NCBI GenBank assembly: GCA_031270825.1
Contig: JAISXH010000037.1
Span: 38,425-102,424 of the forward strand
DNA: 64,000 bases
DNA from: Bifidobacteriaceae bacterium
Lineage (GTDB): Bacteria > Actinomycetota > Actinomycetes > Actinomycetales > WQXJ01
Reading direction: 5' to 3'
In this document: positions 32,009 through 41,320 of the stretch, piece after piece
Position numbering within the stretch: position 1 is the stretch's first letter
Layout of the letters: every line of letters begins with the position of its first letter
Made by a program: the position numbers and the translations under genes
The notes under the pieces: model-generated
Database searches by the model: none
Told to the model about the DNA's origin: nothing
What the model saw: the letters and a program-made list of their open reading frames with translations, nothing else

Positions 32009-33297
32009 GCCGCCTCCTTGATCAGGTCGGGGAGCGCTGTGGCGAACCGCTCCGCTTGGTCTTTGGTCAGGATCAGGGGCGGCGCCAGGCGCAGCACCTC
32101 CGGCCCGGTCGCGCCGACCAGGAATCCGGCCGCCTGGGCCGCTTTCACCACCGCCGCCGCGTCCGGCTCCTCTAGCACGATGCCGATCAGCAGCCCCGTC
32201 CCCCGGGCCGCCTTGACGCCGTCCACTTTGGCCAGCTCCCGGCGCCACCAGGCGCCCAGCTCGGCCGCGTGGCCGATGAGGCCTTCATTCTCGATGGCCG
32301 ACAGGGTCGCCAACGCGGCCGCGCTCGCCAGCGGGCCGCCGCCGAAGGTGTTGCCGTGGTCGCCGGCCTGGAGCAGGCCGGCCGCAGTCGCGTTCATCGC
32401 CACCATCGCCCCGATCGGAAACCCCCCGCCCAGGCCCTTGGCCAGCGTCACCAAGTCCGGGGCCGGCCCCACCCGGGCGCCGCCCCGGCCGGTCGCCTCC
32501 GCCAACGCCGCCGCCGGGTCAGCCTCGTTCCGCAGGCTCGCCGCCGGCTCGCCGTCCCGCAGCGGCCCACCCAACTCTGGGTTCAGGTAAGCCATCCAGG
32601 CGCCGGTCCGGCCAATGCCGGCCTGGACCTCGTCAATCCACAGCAGCGCGCCGTATTGCCTGGTCAAACGCCTAGCCTCGGCAAGATAGCCGGGCGGCAG
32701 GGGGATCACGCCGGCCTCGCCCTGGATGACCTCCAAGACCAGGGCGGCCACATCGCCCGGCGCCAACTGCGCCTCCAAGGCCGCCACGTCGCCCGGCGCC
32801 AAGAACTCGGCCGGGCCGGTGAACTCGGCGAAAGGCGTCCGGTAGGCCGGCTTGGCGGTCAACGACAGCGCCCCCAAAGTGCGGCCGTGGAAAGAGCCCT
32901 CCAGGGCCAACAGCCGGTGGCGTCCGCCCTGGCGGCGCAGGACCGCCTTCAGAGCGGCCTCATTCGCCTCGGCGCCGGAATTGGTCAGGAAGACCCGCCC
33001 GCCCGGTCCCGCGCCAGTGATCTCCAGCAACTTGCCCGCCAACTCGAGCTGGGGCTCGCTGGCATACAGATTGGAGATATGCCCCAACTTGGCGGCTTGC
33101 CTCGAAATCGCCTCGACCCAGGCCGGATGGGCGTGGCCGAGCGCGTTGACCGCGATCCCGCCCAGCAAGTCCAGGTACTCGCCTCCGTCGGCGTCCCAGA
33201 CCACCGCGCCTTGGCCGCGCGCGAGCGCCAGGACAGGGTTGAAAACCGGCAGCAAACGCTGACGGTAGCGTTCCAGCAACTGGTCACCGGACGGCAT
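32005..33297 (-). CDS. argD: Acetylornithine aminotransferase
   Basis: [71 protein letters not shown]. Confidence 0.95.
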   Translation of the reverse strand: MPSGDQLLERYRQRLLPVFNPVLALARGQGAVVWDADGGEYLDLLGGIAVNALGHAHPAWVEAISRQAAKLGHISNLYASEPQLELAGKLLEITGAGPGGRVFLTNSGAEANEAALKAVLRRQGGRHRLLALEGSFHGRTLGALSLTAKPAYRTPFAEFTGPAEFLAPGDVAALEAQLAPGDVAALVLEVIQGEAGVIPLPPGYLAEARRLTRQYGALLWIDEVQAGIGRTGAWMAYLNPELGGPLRDGEPAASLRNEADPAAALAEATGRGGARVGPAPDLVTLAKGLGGGFPIGAMVAMNATAAGLLQAGDHGNTFGGGPLASAAALATLSAIENEGLIGHAAELGAWWRRELAKVDGVKAARGTGLLIGIVLEEPDAAAVVKAAQAAGFLVGATGPEVLRLAPPLILTKDQAERFATALPDLIKEAA

Positions 33298-34237
33298 CGT
33301 CCACCCCCTCGACGCCGGAACCGGGCGGGCTGGGAGCGGCCGGGGCTGACGGCGCCGGCGGATCGACCACCATGGTGCCGACCCCCTGGTCGGTGAAAAT
33401 CTCAGTCAACAACGAGTGCGGCTGGCGGCCGTCAATGACATGCGCCTGGGGCACCCCGGCCCGGACAGCCCTGAGGCAGGCCTCCATCTTGGGCTGCATG
33501 CCGGTGGCGATCTGCGGCATCATCTGGGCCAGTTCGGCGGCGGTGATCTTGTCGATCAGCGATCCCTGATCAGGCCAGTGCCGGTAGAGGCCCTCGACAT
33601 TGGTCAAGATCACCAGCTTGCGCGCGCCCAACGCCACCGCCAGGGCCGCCGCCGCCGAATCGGCGTTGATGTTGAACACCTGCCCGGCGTTGTCCACGTC
33701 CGGCGCGATCCCGGAGATGACCGGAATCCGGCCGGCTTCGAGCAGGTCGCGGACGGCGCTCGAATTGACCTGCACCACGTCTCCGACCAGGCCGACGTCC
33801 ACCTCCACGCCTCCCACCGAGGCGGTCCGCCGGCGGGCCTGGAACAGCGCCGCGTCCTCCCCCGACATGCCCACCGCGAACGGTCCGTGAGTGTTGATCA
33901 GGCCCACCAATTCGCGGCTGACCTGCCCCGTCAACACCATCCGGACCACGTCGATGGTCTCCGGCGTGGTCACGCGCATGCCGCCCTGGAACTCGGAGGT
34001 GATGCCGAGCCGGCGCAGCATCTGGTTGATTTGGGGGCCGCCGCCGTGGACCACCACCGGCTTGAGGCCCACCCGCCGCAGGAACACCATGTCCTCGGCG
34101 AAAGCCTCCTTCAACCGCTGGTCGATCATGGCGTTGCCGCCGTACTTGACCACCACCACGGCGCCGCCGAATCGCTCCAGCCAGGGCAGCGCCTCGATCA
34201 GGACGGCCGCCTTTTGGTCGGGGCTGATTCCGGTCAT
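33284..34237 (-). CDS. argB: Acetylglutamate kinase
   Basis: [44 protein letters not shown]; start moved to ATG 34237 ([20 protein letters not shown]). Confidence 0.95.
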   Translation of the reverse strand: MTGISPDQKAAVLIEALPWLERFGGAVVVVKYGGNAMIDQRLKEAFAEDMVFLRRVGLKPVVVHGGGPQINQMLRRLGITSEFQGGMRVTTPETIDVVRMVLTGQVSRELVGLINTHGPFAVGMSGEDAALFQARRRTASVGGVEVDVGLVGDVVQVNSSAVRDLLEAGRIPVISGIAPDVDNAGQVFNINADSAAAALAVALGARKLVILTNVEGLYRHWPDQGSLIDKITAAELAQMMPQIATGMQPKMEACLRAVRAGVPQAHVIDGRQPHSLLTEIFTDQGVGTMVVDPPAPSAPAAPSPPGSGVEGVDDAVR

Positions 34238-35427
34238 GACGGGTAGTCCGCGTTGATGGAGACGTATTCGTGGGTCAGGTCGTTGGTCCAGATGGTGGCC
34301 CGGCTCGGCCCGGCGTTCAGGTTCACGACCACATCGACCTGCCGGCCGCTCAAATCGACCAGGTGGCGCGGTTCGCCCACGCCGCCATGGCGGCAAACCG
34401 TCACACCGTTGATCGCGACGTCGACTTGGTTCGGTTCGAAGGGCGCGTCTTCGGGCGGGACGGTGCCGGCCGCGCTCAGAATCCGCCCCCAGTTCGGGTC
34501 GCCGCCGGCCACGGCCGTTTTGAACAGATTCGAGCGCACGATGCCGCGCGCCACCTTTAGCGCCCCGTCTTCGGTCAGCGCGCCGGTGACGGTCACCGAG
34601 ACCTCGTGGTGCGCCCCTTCGGCGTCCGCGATCAGCTGCCTGGCCAAGTCCTGGGCGACGGCCGTCAGCCGGTCGGCGAATTCCTGCGGCTCGGGCTGGT
34701 TGCCCGAGGCGCCCGAGGCCAGCAAGATGACCGTGTCGTTGGTCGACATGCACCCGTCGGAGTCGATGCGCTCGAATGACAGCCGACAGGCCTGCTCCAA
34801 AGCTTGTTGGGCGGTCGGATTGTCGATCTGGGCGTCGGTCGTGATCACAGCCAGCATGGTGGCCAGCGCTGGCGCCAGCATGCCGGCGCCTTTGGCCATG
34901 CCGCCAATGGTGTAGCCGCCGGCGGCGCCGGTGGCAACGGCCGTCTTGGGCACGGTGTCGGTGGTCATGATGGCCTCGGCGGCGGCCAGTCCGGCCGCCT
35001 CGGTGGCCCCCAGATTGACCACCGCCTGGTGCGTTCCCGCCAGCAACCGGCCCATCGGCAGGCGCTCCCCGATCAGGCCGGTCGAGCCGACCAGCACCTC
35101 TTCCGTCTTCAACCCCAGGCGCCGGGCGAGGGCTCCGGCCGCCTGTTTGGCGTCGTCATAGCCGTCCTGGCCGGTGCAGGCGTTGGCGCCGCCGGAGTTG
35201 AGCAGGACCGCTCTGGGCAACGAGTAGCCGCCTTCGGCCAGCGCCATGGCCTCGCGGCTGACCAGCACCGGGGCGGCCGCGAAACGGTTGACGGTGAAGA
35301 CGGCGGCGACGGCCGAAACCGCGGCCACGGCATCGTTCACCACTAAAGCCAAGTCCTTGGCGCCGTTGCATTTGATTCCGGCGGCCAGGCCGACGGCCCT
35401 AAATCCTTTGGCGGCGGTGACGCTCAC
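34234..35427 (-). CDS. argJ: Glutamate N-acetyltransferase / amino-acid acetyltransferase
   Basis: [65 protein letters not shown]-terminus. Confidence 0.95.
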   Translation of the reverse strand: MSVTAAKGFRAVGLAAGIKCNGAKDLALVVNDAVAAVSAVAAVFTVNRFAAAPVLVSREAMALAEGGYSLPRAVLLNSGGANACTGQDGYDDAKQAAGALARRLGLKTEEVLVGSTGLIGERLPMGRLLAGTHQAVVNLGATEAAGLAAAEAIMTTDTVPKTAVATGAAGGYTIGGMAKGAGMLAPALATMLAVITTDAQIDNPTAQQALEQACRLSFERIDSDGCMSTNDTVILLASGASGNQPEPQEFADRLTAVAQDLARQLIADAEGAHHEVSVTVTGALTEDGALKVARGIVRSNLFKTAVAGGDPNWGRILSAAGTVPPEDAPFEPNQVDVAINGVTVCRHGGVGEPRHLVDLSGRQVDVVVNLNAGPSRATIWTNDLTHEYVSINADYPS

Positions 35428-36812
35428 GGGGCGACTCCATTCAGTTCGAGACCGGTTGCTTCGGGCAGTCCCAATGCCAGGTTGATCGATTGAATGGCCT
35501 GGCCGGCGGTGCCCTTGACCAGATTATCGATCACGCAGACCAAGACCACGCGGTCGGCCCGCGTGTCGTGGGCGACTTGGATCAGCGCCGTGTTGGCGCC
35601 GAGCGTCTGGGCGGTCGAGGGCCATTGGCCCGGCGCCAGCAGGTGGACGAACCGTTCGTCGCCGTAAGCCAGCTCCCAGGGGCGGCGCAGCTGGGCCGGG
35701 TCGAAGCGCGGTCCCGGTTTGGCGGTGACGGTGGCCAGGATGCCCCGGCTCATCGGCACCAGCGTGGGTGTGAAGCTGATGGTCGGCCTGGGTCCGGCGG
35801 ACCGGCTTGGCGATGGGGCCGGCGCGGCCGCAGAACCGCTGGTTGAACCGGGCGCGGTTGTCTGGTCTGGACGCGCGCCCGGGACCGCGCCGGCCGCACC
35901 GGGCGAACTTCTGGGGGCCCCGGCCGCTTTGGCCAGGTTTTGGATGATCTCGGGGATGTGACGATGGCTGCCGCCAACGCCGTAAGGGCTGGCCGCGCCC
36001 AGGATTTCGGCGGCCGTCAGATGGGGTTTCAGACCCTTGCCGGCGCCGGAGACGCCATTGGCCAAGACCGCGGTCAGATCGACGGGGCTGAGCTGCCCAG
36101 AGGCGATCCCCGGCGCCAGCGCCAAGGTGACCGCGGTGACGTTGCAGCCCGGCACGGCGATGCGCCGCGCGCCCTGGAGCGCTGTCCGCTGCTTGAGCGC
36201 AATCAGGGCCGTCTGGTCGCCGGCGCCCGGTGTTTCGGGTGTTTCGGGTAGCCCGGGTAGCCCGGGTGGTCCGGGTGGTTCGGGTGGTTCGGTGGGGGCT
36301 TCTGCGCTGAGGTCCTCGGCGGGGAGGGCGCCGCCGGGGCGGCTTGTCCCGCCGATCGCGCTGATCGCGCCGGAGTTGGGATCGGCCGTCCCGCTCAGGC
36401 CGGCCGGCCATCCCAGCAGCAGCTCTGGCATGCCATAGGTCCAGGCGCCGGGATGCTCGCCGCCGTAGTAGTCGGCCCAATCCTGAGCGCTCTCGAGGCG
36501 GTGGTCGGCGCCCAGGTCGACCAAGATCGAATCAGGGCTGGCCACCTCCAACGCGGTCGCCAGCTCGCCGGACTTGCCATGCGGCAAGGCCAGCACAATG
36601 ACGTCATGTCCGGCCAGAACGTCGGTGGCGGTCTCTTCCAACACGCGGGCGCCCAGCGAGGCGAGGTGGGGATGGTGCCGGCCAAGACTCTGGCCGGCGC
36701 TGGCATTAGCGGTGATCGCGCCGATCTGGGCCTCGGGGTGGGCGGCTAACAGCCGCAAGGTCTCACCTCCGGCGTAGCCTGAGGCCCCTGCCACCGCGAC
36801 GGAGAAACTCAT
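35424..36812 (-). CDS. argC: N-acetyl-gamma-glutamyl-phosphate reductase with two low-complexity insertions
   Basis: [41 protein letters not shown] active-site Cys, [26 protein letters not shown]. Confidence 0.93.
   Translation of the reverse strand: MSFSVAVAGASGYAGGETLRLLAAHPEAQIGAITANASAGQSLGRHHPHLASLGARVLEETATDVLAGHDVIVLALPHGKSGELATALEVASPDSILVDLGADHRLESAQDWADYYGGEHPGAWTYGMPELLLGWPAGLSGTADPNSGAISAIGGTSRPGGALPAEDLSAEAPTEPPEPPGPPGLPGLPETPETPGAGDQTALIALKQRTALQGARRIAVPGCNVTAVTLALAPGIASGQLSPVDLTAVLANGVSGAGKGLKPHLTAAEILGAASPYGVGGSHRHIPEIIQNLAKAAGAPRSSPGAAGAVPGARPDQTTAPGSTSGSAAAPAPSPSRSAGPRPTISFTPTLVPMSRGILATVTAKPGPRFDPAQLRRPWELAYGDERFVHLLAPGQWPSTAQTLGANTALIQVAHDTRADRVVLVCVIDNLVKGTAGQAIQSINLALGLPEATGLELNGVAP
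36231..36297. repeat. 9-bp tandem repeats inside argC
   Basis: ggtgtttcg x2, ggtagcccg x2, ggtggtccg, ggtggttcg x2, encoding [19 protein letters not shown] on the minus strand. Confidence 0.85.
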
Positions 36813-36885
36813 GGCGCCCAGCTTACCGCATGGTTATGCGCGCCATCGCAAAATCATTCAGCGACGACTGGTGCGTCACGTGGTT

Positions 36886-37042
36886 AGGCTTCGCCTCGCC
36901 ACGTCACCGCCACAGCCGGCGGCGCCAGACCAGAACCGCTCGACCGAGGCTAGACCGGCCGGGCCGAGCTTCGCTTCACCACGTCACCGCCACAGCCGGC
37001 GGCGCCAGACCAGAACCGCTCGACCGAGGCTAGACCGGCCGG
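36886..37042. repeat. 80-bp direct tandem duplication of the lysX 3' end
   Basis: acgtcaccgccacagccggcggcgccagaccagaaccgctcgaccgaggctagaccggccgg is identical at 36901 and 36981. Confidence 0.92.
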
Positions 37043-40000
37043 ACGAACGGGAAGGTCAAAGTGTCCCGGATGGTGGTGCCCGTCAGGGTCATCACCACAC
37101 GGTCCACGCCCAGGCCCAAACCCCCGGTGGGCGCCAGGCCGAAGTCCAAGGCGTTCAAGAAGTCCTCGTCCAGTTCCATGGCCTCCGGATCGCCGGCCGC
37201 CGCCTTGGCCGATTGGTTGGTCAGGCGCTGACGCTCGTCCACTGGATCAGCCAGTTCCGAATAGGCGGTGCCGACCTCGGCGCCGAAGGCCACCAAGTCC
37301 CACCGCTCGGCCAGCCCTGGGATGGACCGGTGAGCGCGGGTCAACGGAGACGTCTCAACCGGGAAATCTTGATAGAAGGTCGGCTCGAAGGTCTGGCCCT
37401 CGACCAACTGGTCGTACAACTCGGCCACGATCTCGCCGGCGGTCCATTCGTCGCGCCAGGCGACGCCCGCCCGCGTCGCCAAAGACCTCAGCTCAACCAC
37501 TCCCGTGGCCACGGTGACGGAAACGCCCAAGGCCGCCGAGACGGCATCGTGCACCGAAATCACCGGCCAATCCCCCGCCAACGGCACCTGGCGCCCGTCC
37601 GGTGCCACCGCCACCGCCTCGCCGTGGACCGCCAAGGCCGCCGCCCGAATCAACTCCTGGGTCAACAAGCGCATGCCCTGGTAGTCGGAGAAGGCCTGAT
37701 AGGCCTCCAGCGAGGTGAACTCCGGGTTGTGCTTGCGGTCCACGCCCTCGTTGCGGAAGTTCTTGCCCAACTCGAAAACACGCTCGACTCCGCCCACGGC
37801 CAGCCGTTTGAGGTACAACTCCGGCGCGATCCGAAGGTAAAGATCCATGTCATAGGCGTTGATGTGGGTGCGGAAGGGCCGCGCGTTGGCGCCGCCGTGA
37901 ATCGGCTGCAAGACCGGCGTCTCGACCTCGATGAAACCGCGCTCCTGAAGGGCCGCCCGCAAGGCCGCCGTCGCCGCCGAGCGCGCGTAGACCAACCCCA
38001 TCGCCCGATCATTGGTCGCCAGCAGCAAATGCGGCGCCCGCGCCAGCGCCGCGCCGGTCTTGGGCGTGACCGCCTCCAGGCGCCGTTTCGACGGCGGATG
38101 CGCCACCGACTTGGCGGCCATGGTCCACCTAGTCGCGTCCAGGGCCAACTGCCCGCTGCAGGTGCGCGTCAACGACCCGGTCGCGGACACCAAATCGCCC
38201 AATTGCGCGTGCCGCTTGAACAGGTCGAATCCGGCGGTTTCCCGCCGCTGCGCCATCAGTTGGAGTTCGACCACGCCCTCGCGCAGGTCGGCGAACACCA
38301 CCCCGCCGTGGTCCCGCTTGCGCAAAATCCGGCCGACGATTGAGATCTCCCCCGCCGATGCCGTGGCCGCGCCTTCCAGCCCCACCGCCAGGGGCAGGCT
38401 CCCCGGCGCCGCGCCCGCATCCGCAACCACACCCGCCGAGGCGGATTGGACCTTGGCCGGCCCGGTTCTGGACCTGTCGGTTTCAGGCCTCTCAATTTCG
38501 GTCGTCTCGGTTTCGGTCGCCTTAACCTTGGCCGTCTCAGTGCGGTCCGCGCCAGCCGCGCAGGCTCTGTCTTCGCCGACAACCGTGGGGACGTCCACGG
38601 CGCGCTGGACCGCCTGACGCAGCGACATGGTGCGAGGCACGGCCACCGGATTGGGCGCCATTCCGGCGGCCGCCAAGGCCTCCCGGTGCTTCAAGCGCGC
38701 CGCCACCACCCGGTCCGGGGGCTTGGAGCTGATGGGCGCCAGGAGCTCGGAGCGGTCCAGCCGCGCGACCGCCTCCGCCAGGGCCGGGTCGCTCCGGGCC
38801 TCGAAGCGGCCGGCGCCCGGAAGCAGTTCCGCCGGCGAGCGGTTCGGCAGGAAGCCCTCGGCCCGGCCGATCGCCATCACTACTTCTGCCAGGGAGGCGC
38901 CGTGGTCGAAGCAGATCATGCGGGGCTGCCACTCTGGCAGATATTTCTCGTTCGACCGGTAGAGCCCGTCGATCTGCCACCAGCGCGAGGCCACCAGGAG
39001 CAGTCGGCGCACCAGCCGCGCCATCGGGTAGGCCCCGACCTGGCCTCCTTCCACCAAGAACCTTCGCAGGACGGCGAAATTCAGCGAAATCCGCTCGATT
39101 CCCAGATCCCGCGCCGCCTCGATCAGCCCCGTCACCATTAGCTCGGTGGCGCCGCCATGGGCCCTGGGATCGTGGCGCATGACGTCCAAAGAGGCCCCCC
39201 GCCGCCCCCATGGCGCGAACGTCAGCAGCGCCCGGACCTGCCCGGACGGATCGTGCGCGGTCACCACCAGGTCGCGCCCGTCGGTCGGGTCGCCAACCCG
39301 GCCGGACGTCATCGAGAACCCCCGCTCGTCGCCGCGCCGCCAGAATTCGGCATCGCGCGCCAGCACCGCCAACTCTGGCGGCGGGATCTGGTCCTGGCGT
39401 CTGACCTTGACGGTGTAACCGGCCCGGCGCGCCCGCCGCGCCGTCTCGGCCACGGGTCGCAATCTGGGATCGCGCAGCGAGAACTGGTCGGGGTGGATGA
39501 CCGCCTCGTCGCCCAGTTCGAGCGAGCGCAGCCCGGCCGTTTCCCAGGCCCGGCCGCCTCGCCTGGTGGCGGAGACCACCGCCGGGGTCCAGCCGTTGCG
39601 TCTGGCCAGCTCAATCCAGCGCCCGATGCCGTCCGCCCACGAGGCGCGGTCCCCCACCGGATCGGAACTGGCCAGCAAGACGCCGCCGATCAGCTTGCCC
39701 ACCACGGCGGCCCGTCCGTCGCCCGAGAAGACAGCCGACTTGTCGTGCCGCAGGTTGTAATAGCCCAGGGAATCCTGCTCGCCAAACTGCCACAGCAAAC
39801 GTCGCAGCGCCAGTTCTTGATCGTCGGTGATGGCGGGCAGACTGCGCTCGGAACGGGTGAACACGATCAGCGCGGCCAGGACGGCGAGCATGCCCAGCAC
39901 CGATGTGGTGCGAGGCACCCACCAGGGCGCGACTGCGGCCGCTCCGGTGGGCAGCAAGTGAGGCCGCGCCATCCCCGCTCCGGTGACGATCTCCTCTGGT

Positions 40001-40632
40001 CCCTGTCCCAGCGCCACGTTGAGCGCCCACCAGGCCTTCAGAGCCAGTGAGGCGCCACTCGATCCGACTGTGGCAGCCCATGCGAAAGCCCACGCCGCCG
40101 CCACAGCGAGGCCTGCCGCCAAAGTGCTGGCCGCCCGTCCCACCGCCCGCCGGGAGACCGGCGCGCCAAAGGCCCGGCGATGTGACACCAGCCACCATGA
40201 GCTTGCGACAGCCACCACGACGCTGACCGCCACCCGTGCCGGAACGGCCTGGAGGCCCAGGCGGTGCAACAGGCCGGGATAAATCAGATCATGCCAATCG
40301 AAACCGGCCGCCGAGGCCACCGCCAGGACGCCGGCATAGATCAGCGCCGGCGCTTGGATCACCAAGATGACAGTCCACAGTGCGGCCCGCTTGCGGTGTC
40401 GGATGGCCGAGGCCAAAACCGCCAGAGCGGCGAAATTGAACAACGAGGGGTTGCCGGGCAGGTTGACGGCGTCAAGGGCGGCCCAGATCAGCTGGTACGC
40501 ATGCGGGAACAGGCGGCGCACCGGTAGGGCGATCAGAGCCCAGATAGCGGCGAAAGCGAGAATTCGGGCGGTCCAAACCGGCGTTCGACTAGCCCTCCAG
40601 TCACGGGCCTCGACAGCGCTCCGCTTGGCCAT
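37030..40632 (-). CDS. lysX: Bifunctional lysyl-phosphatidylglycerol synthetase/lysyl-tRNA synthetase (LysX type)
   Basis: N-terminal TM segments, DUF2156-like region (MVTGLIEAARDLGIERISLNFAVLRRFL), C-terminal LysRS (FELGKNFRNEGVDRKHNPEFTSLEAYQAF; GLGLGVDRVVMTLTG). Confidence 0.93.
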   Translation of the reverse strand: MAKRSAVEARDWRASRTPVWTARILAFAAIWALIALPVRRLFPHAYQLIWAALDAVNLPGNPSLFNFAALAVLASAIRHRKRAALWTVILVIQAPALIYAGVLAVASAAGFDWHDLIYPGLLHRLGLQAVPARVAVSVVVAVASSWWLVSHRRAFGAPVSRRAVGRAASTLAAGLAVAAAWAFAWAATVGSSGASLALKAWWALNVALGQGPEEIVTGAGMARPHLLPTGAAAVAPWWVPRTTSVLGMLAVLAALIVFTRSERSLPAITDDQELALRRLLWQFGEQDSLGYYNLRHDKSAVFSGDGRAAVVGKLIGGVLLASSDPVGDRASWADGIGRWIELARRNGWTPAVVSATRRGGRAWETAGLRSLELGDEAVIHPDQFSLRDPRLRPVAETARRARRAGYTVKVRRQDQIPPPELAVLARDAEFWRRGDERGFSMTSGRVGDPTDGRDLVVTAHDPSGQVRALLTFAPWGRRGASLDVMRHDPRAHGGATELMVTGLIEAARDLGIERISLNFAVLRRFLVEGGQVGAYPMARLVRRLLLVASRWWQIDGLYRSNEKYLPEWQPRMICFDHGASLAEVVMAIGRAEGFLPNRSPAELLPGAGRFEARSDPALAEAVARLDRSELLAPISSKPPDRVVAARLKHREALAAAGMAPNPVAVPRTMSLRQAVQRAVDVPTVVGEDRACAAGADRTETAKVKATETETTEIERPETDRSRTGPAKVQSASAGVVADAGAAPGSLPLAVGLEGAATASAGEISIVGRILRKRDHGGVVFADLREGVVELQLMAQRRETAGFDLFKRHAQLGDLVSATGSLTRTCSGQLALDATRWTMAAKSVAHPPSKRRLEAVTPKTGAALARAPHLLLATNDRAMGLVYARSAATAALRAALQERGFIEVETPVLQPIHGGANARPFRTHINAYDMDLYLRIAPELYLKRLAVGGVERVFELGKNFRNEGVDRKHNPEFTSLEAYQAFSDYQGMRLLTQELIRAAALAVHGEAVAVAPDGRQVPLAGDWPVISVHDAVSAALGVSVTVATGVVELRSLATRAGVAWRDEWTAGEIVAELYDQLVEGQTFEPTFYQDFPVETSPLTRAHRSIPGLAERWDLVAFGAEVGTAYSELADPVDERQRLTNQSAKAAAGDPEAMELDEDFLNALDFGLAPTGGLGLGVDRVVMTLTGTTIRDTLTFPFVRPV

Positions 40633-40679
40633 GGCGGTTCCTTTCCCCCGATGCGGCCGTGAATACTGGCCACGGCGCG

Positions 40680-40806
40680 CTAGGAGCGTGGTGAATAACC
40701 ACGCTCCGACCGTGTTGACGCAAGGCAGCGGGACGCTGACCAGCGGAAACGCGGCAGTAGGCGCTGCCTCGGCCCTAGGAAGCCGGTTTATTCGCCGGCT
40801 TCCTAG
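40680..40806. repeat. Copy B of ~127-bp intergenic element
   Basis: CTAGGAGCGTGGTGAATAACCACGCTCCGACCGTGTTGACGC...CCTAGGAAGCCGGTTTATTCGCCGGCTTCCTAG. Confidence 0.88.
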
Positions 40807-40861
40807 GACCTATTCTGCCGCACCCTGCTCCGCGCTTGCCGTGAGGGGCTGCGGGCGCCCA

Positions 40862-40988
40862 CTAGGAGCGGGGCGAACAACCACGCTCCGACCCTGTTGA
40901 CGCGGGGCGCCGGAACGCTGACCAGCGGAAACGCGGAAGGCAAAGGCTGCTTCGGCCTAGGAGACCGGGTTGTTCACCGGTTCCCCAG
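40862..40988. repeat. Copy C of ~127-bp intergenic element
   Basis: CTAGGAGCGGGGCGAACAACCACGCTCCGACCCTGTTGACGC...CCTAGGAGACCGGGTTGTTCACCGGTTCCCCAGG. Confidence 0.85.
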
Positions 40989-41093
40989 GACGAGCGTGTC
41001 GCGATCCGCCTACGCGCGCCGCCCGCTCTTGCGAATGACAGCTATTTCCGCCCCGCGAAGAATTGCAATTTGATAACGGGAGTCGACCTGGCC

Positions 41094-41114
41094 GGCGGCC
41101 GTTTGACGGCCGCC
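41094..41114. other. Perfect hairpin GGCGGCCGT-ttg-ACGGCCGCC
   Basis: 9-bp stem, 3-nt loop, intergenic; no T tract. Confidence 0.6.
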
Positions 41115-41227
41115 CCGGCCACGAAACCGCTGGTCGGAGCGCTAATCGAGGCTATACCTAGGTGAACCCAGGGGCTCACGGCGCCGGTCCGGCATATGAC
41201 AGGCGGACGCCGATTCGTGTTTCGGGC

Positions 41228-41271
41228 GTGTTAACGGCGCTAGCGTTACACCGTGACGACCGTCGTCACGG
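41228..41271. promoter_or_regulatory. Putative operator region upstream of malE: two adjacent palindromes
   Basis: TAACG-GCGCTAG-CGTTA (41232-41248) and CCGTGACGAC-C-GTCGTCACGG (41251-41271), ~50 bp before the ATG. Confidence 0.55.
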
Positions 41272-41320
41272 GGACGTCGAGCGTCCACGCGGACGTCACA
41301 GAAAGAGGAGGCGACAGTAA

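Noticed and set aside
36811-38343. 510-aa plus ORF over lysX
   Set aside because: Antisense of lysX.
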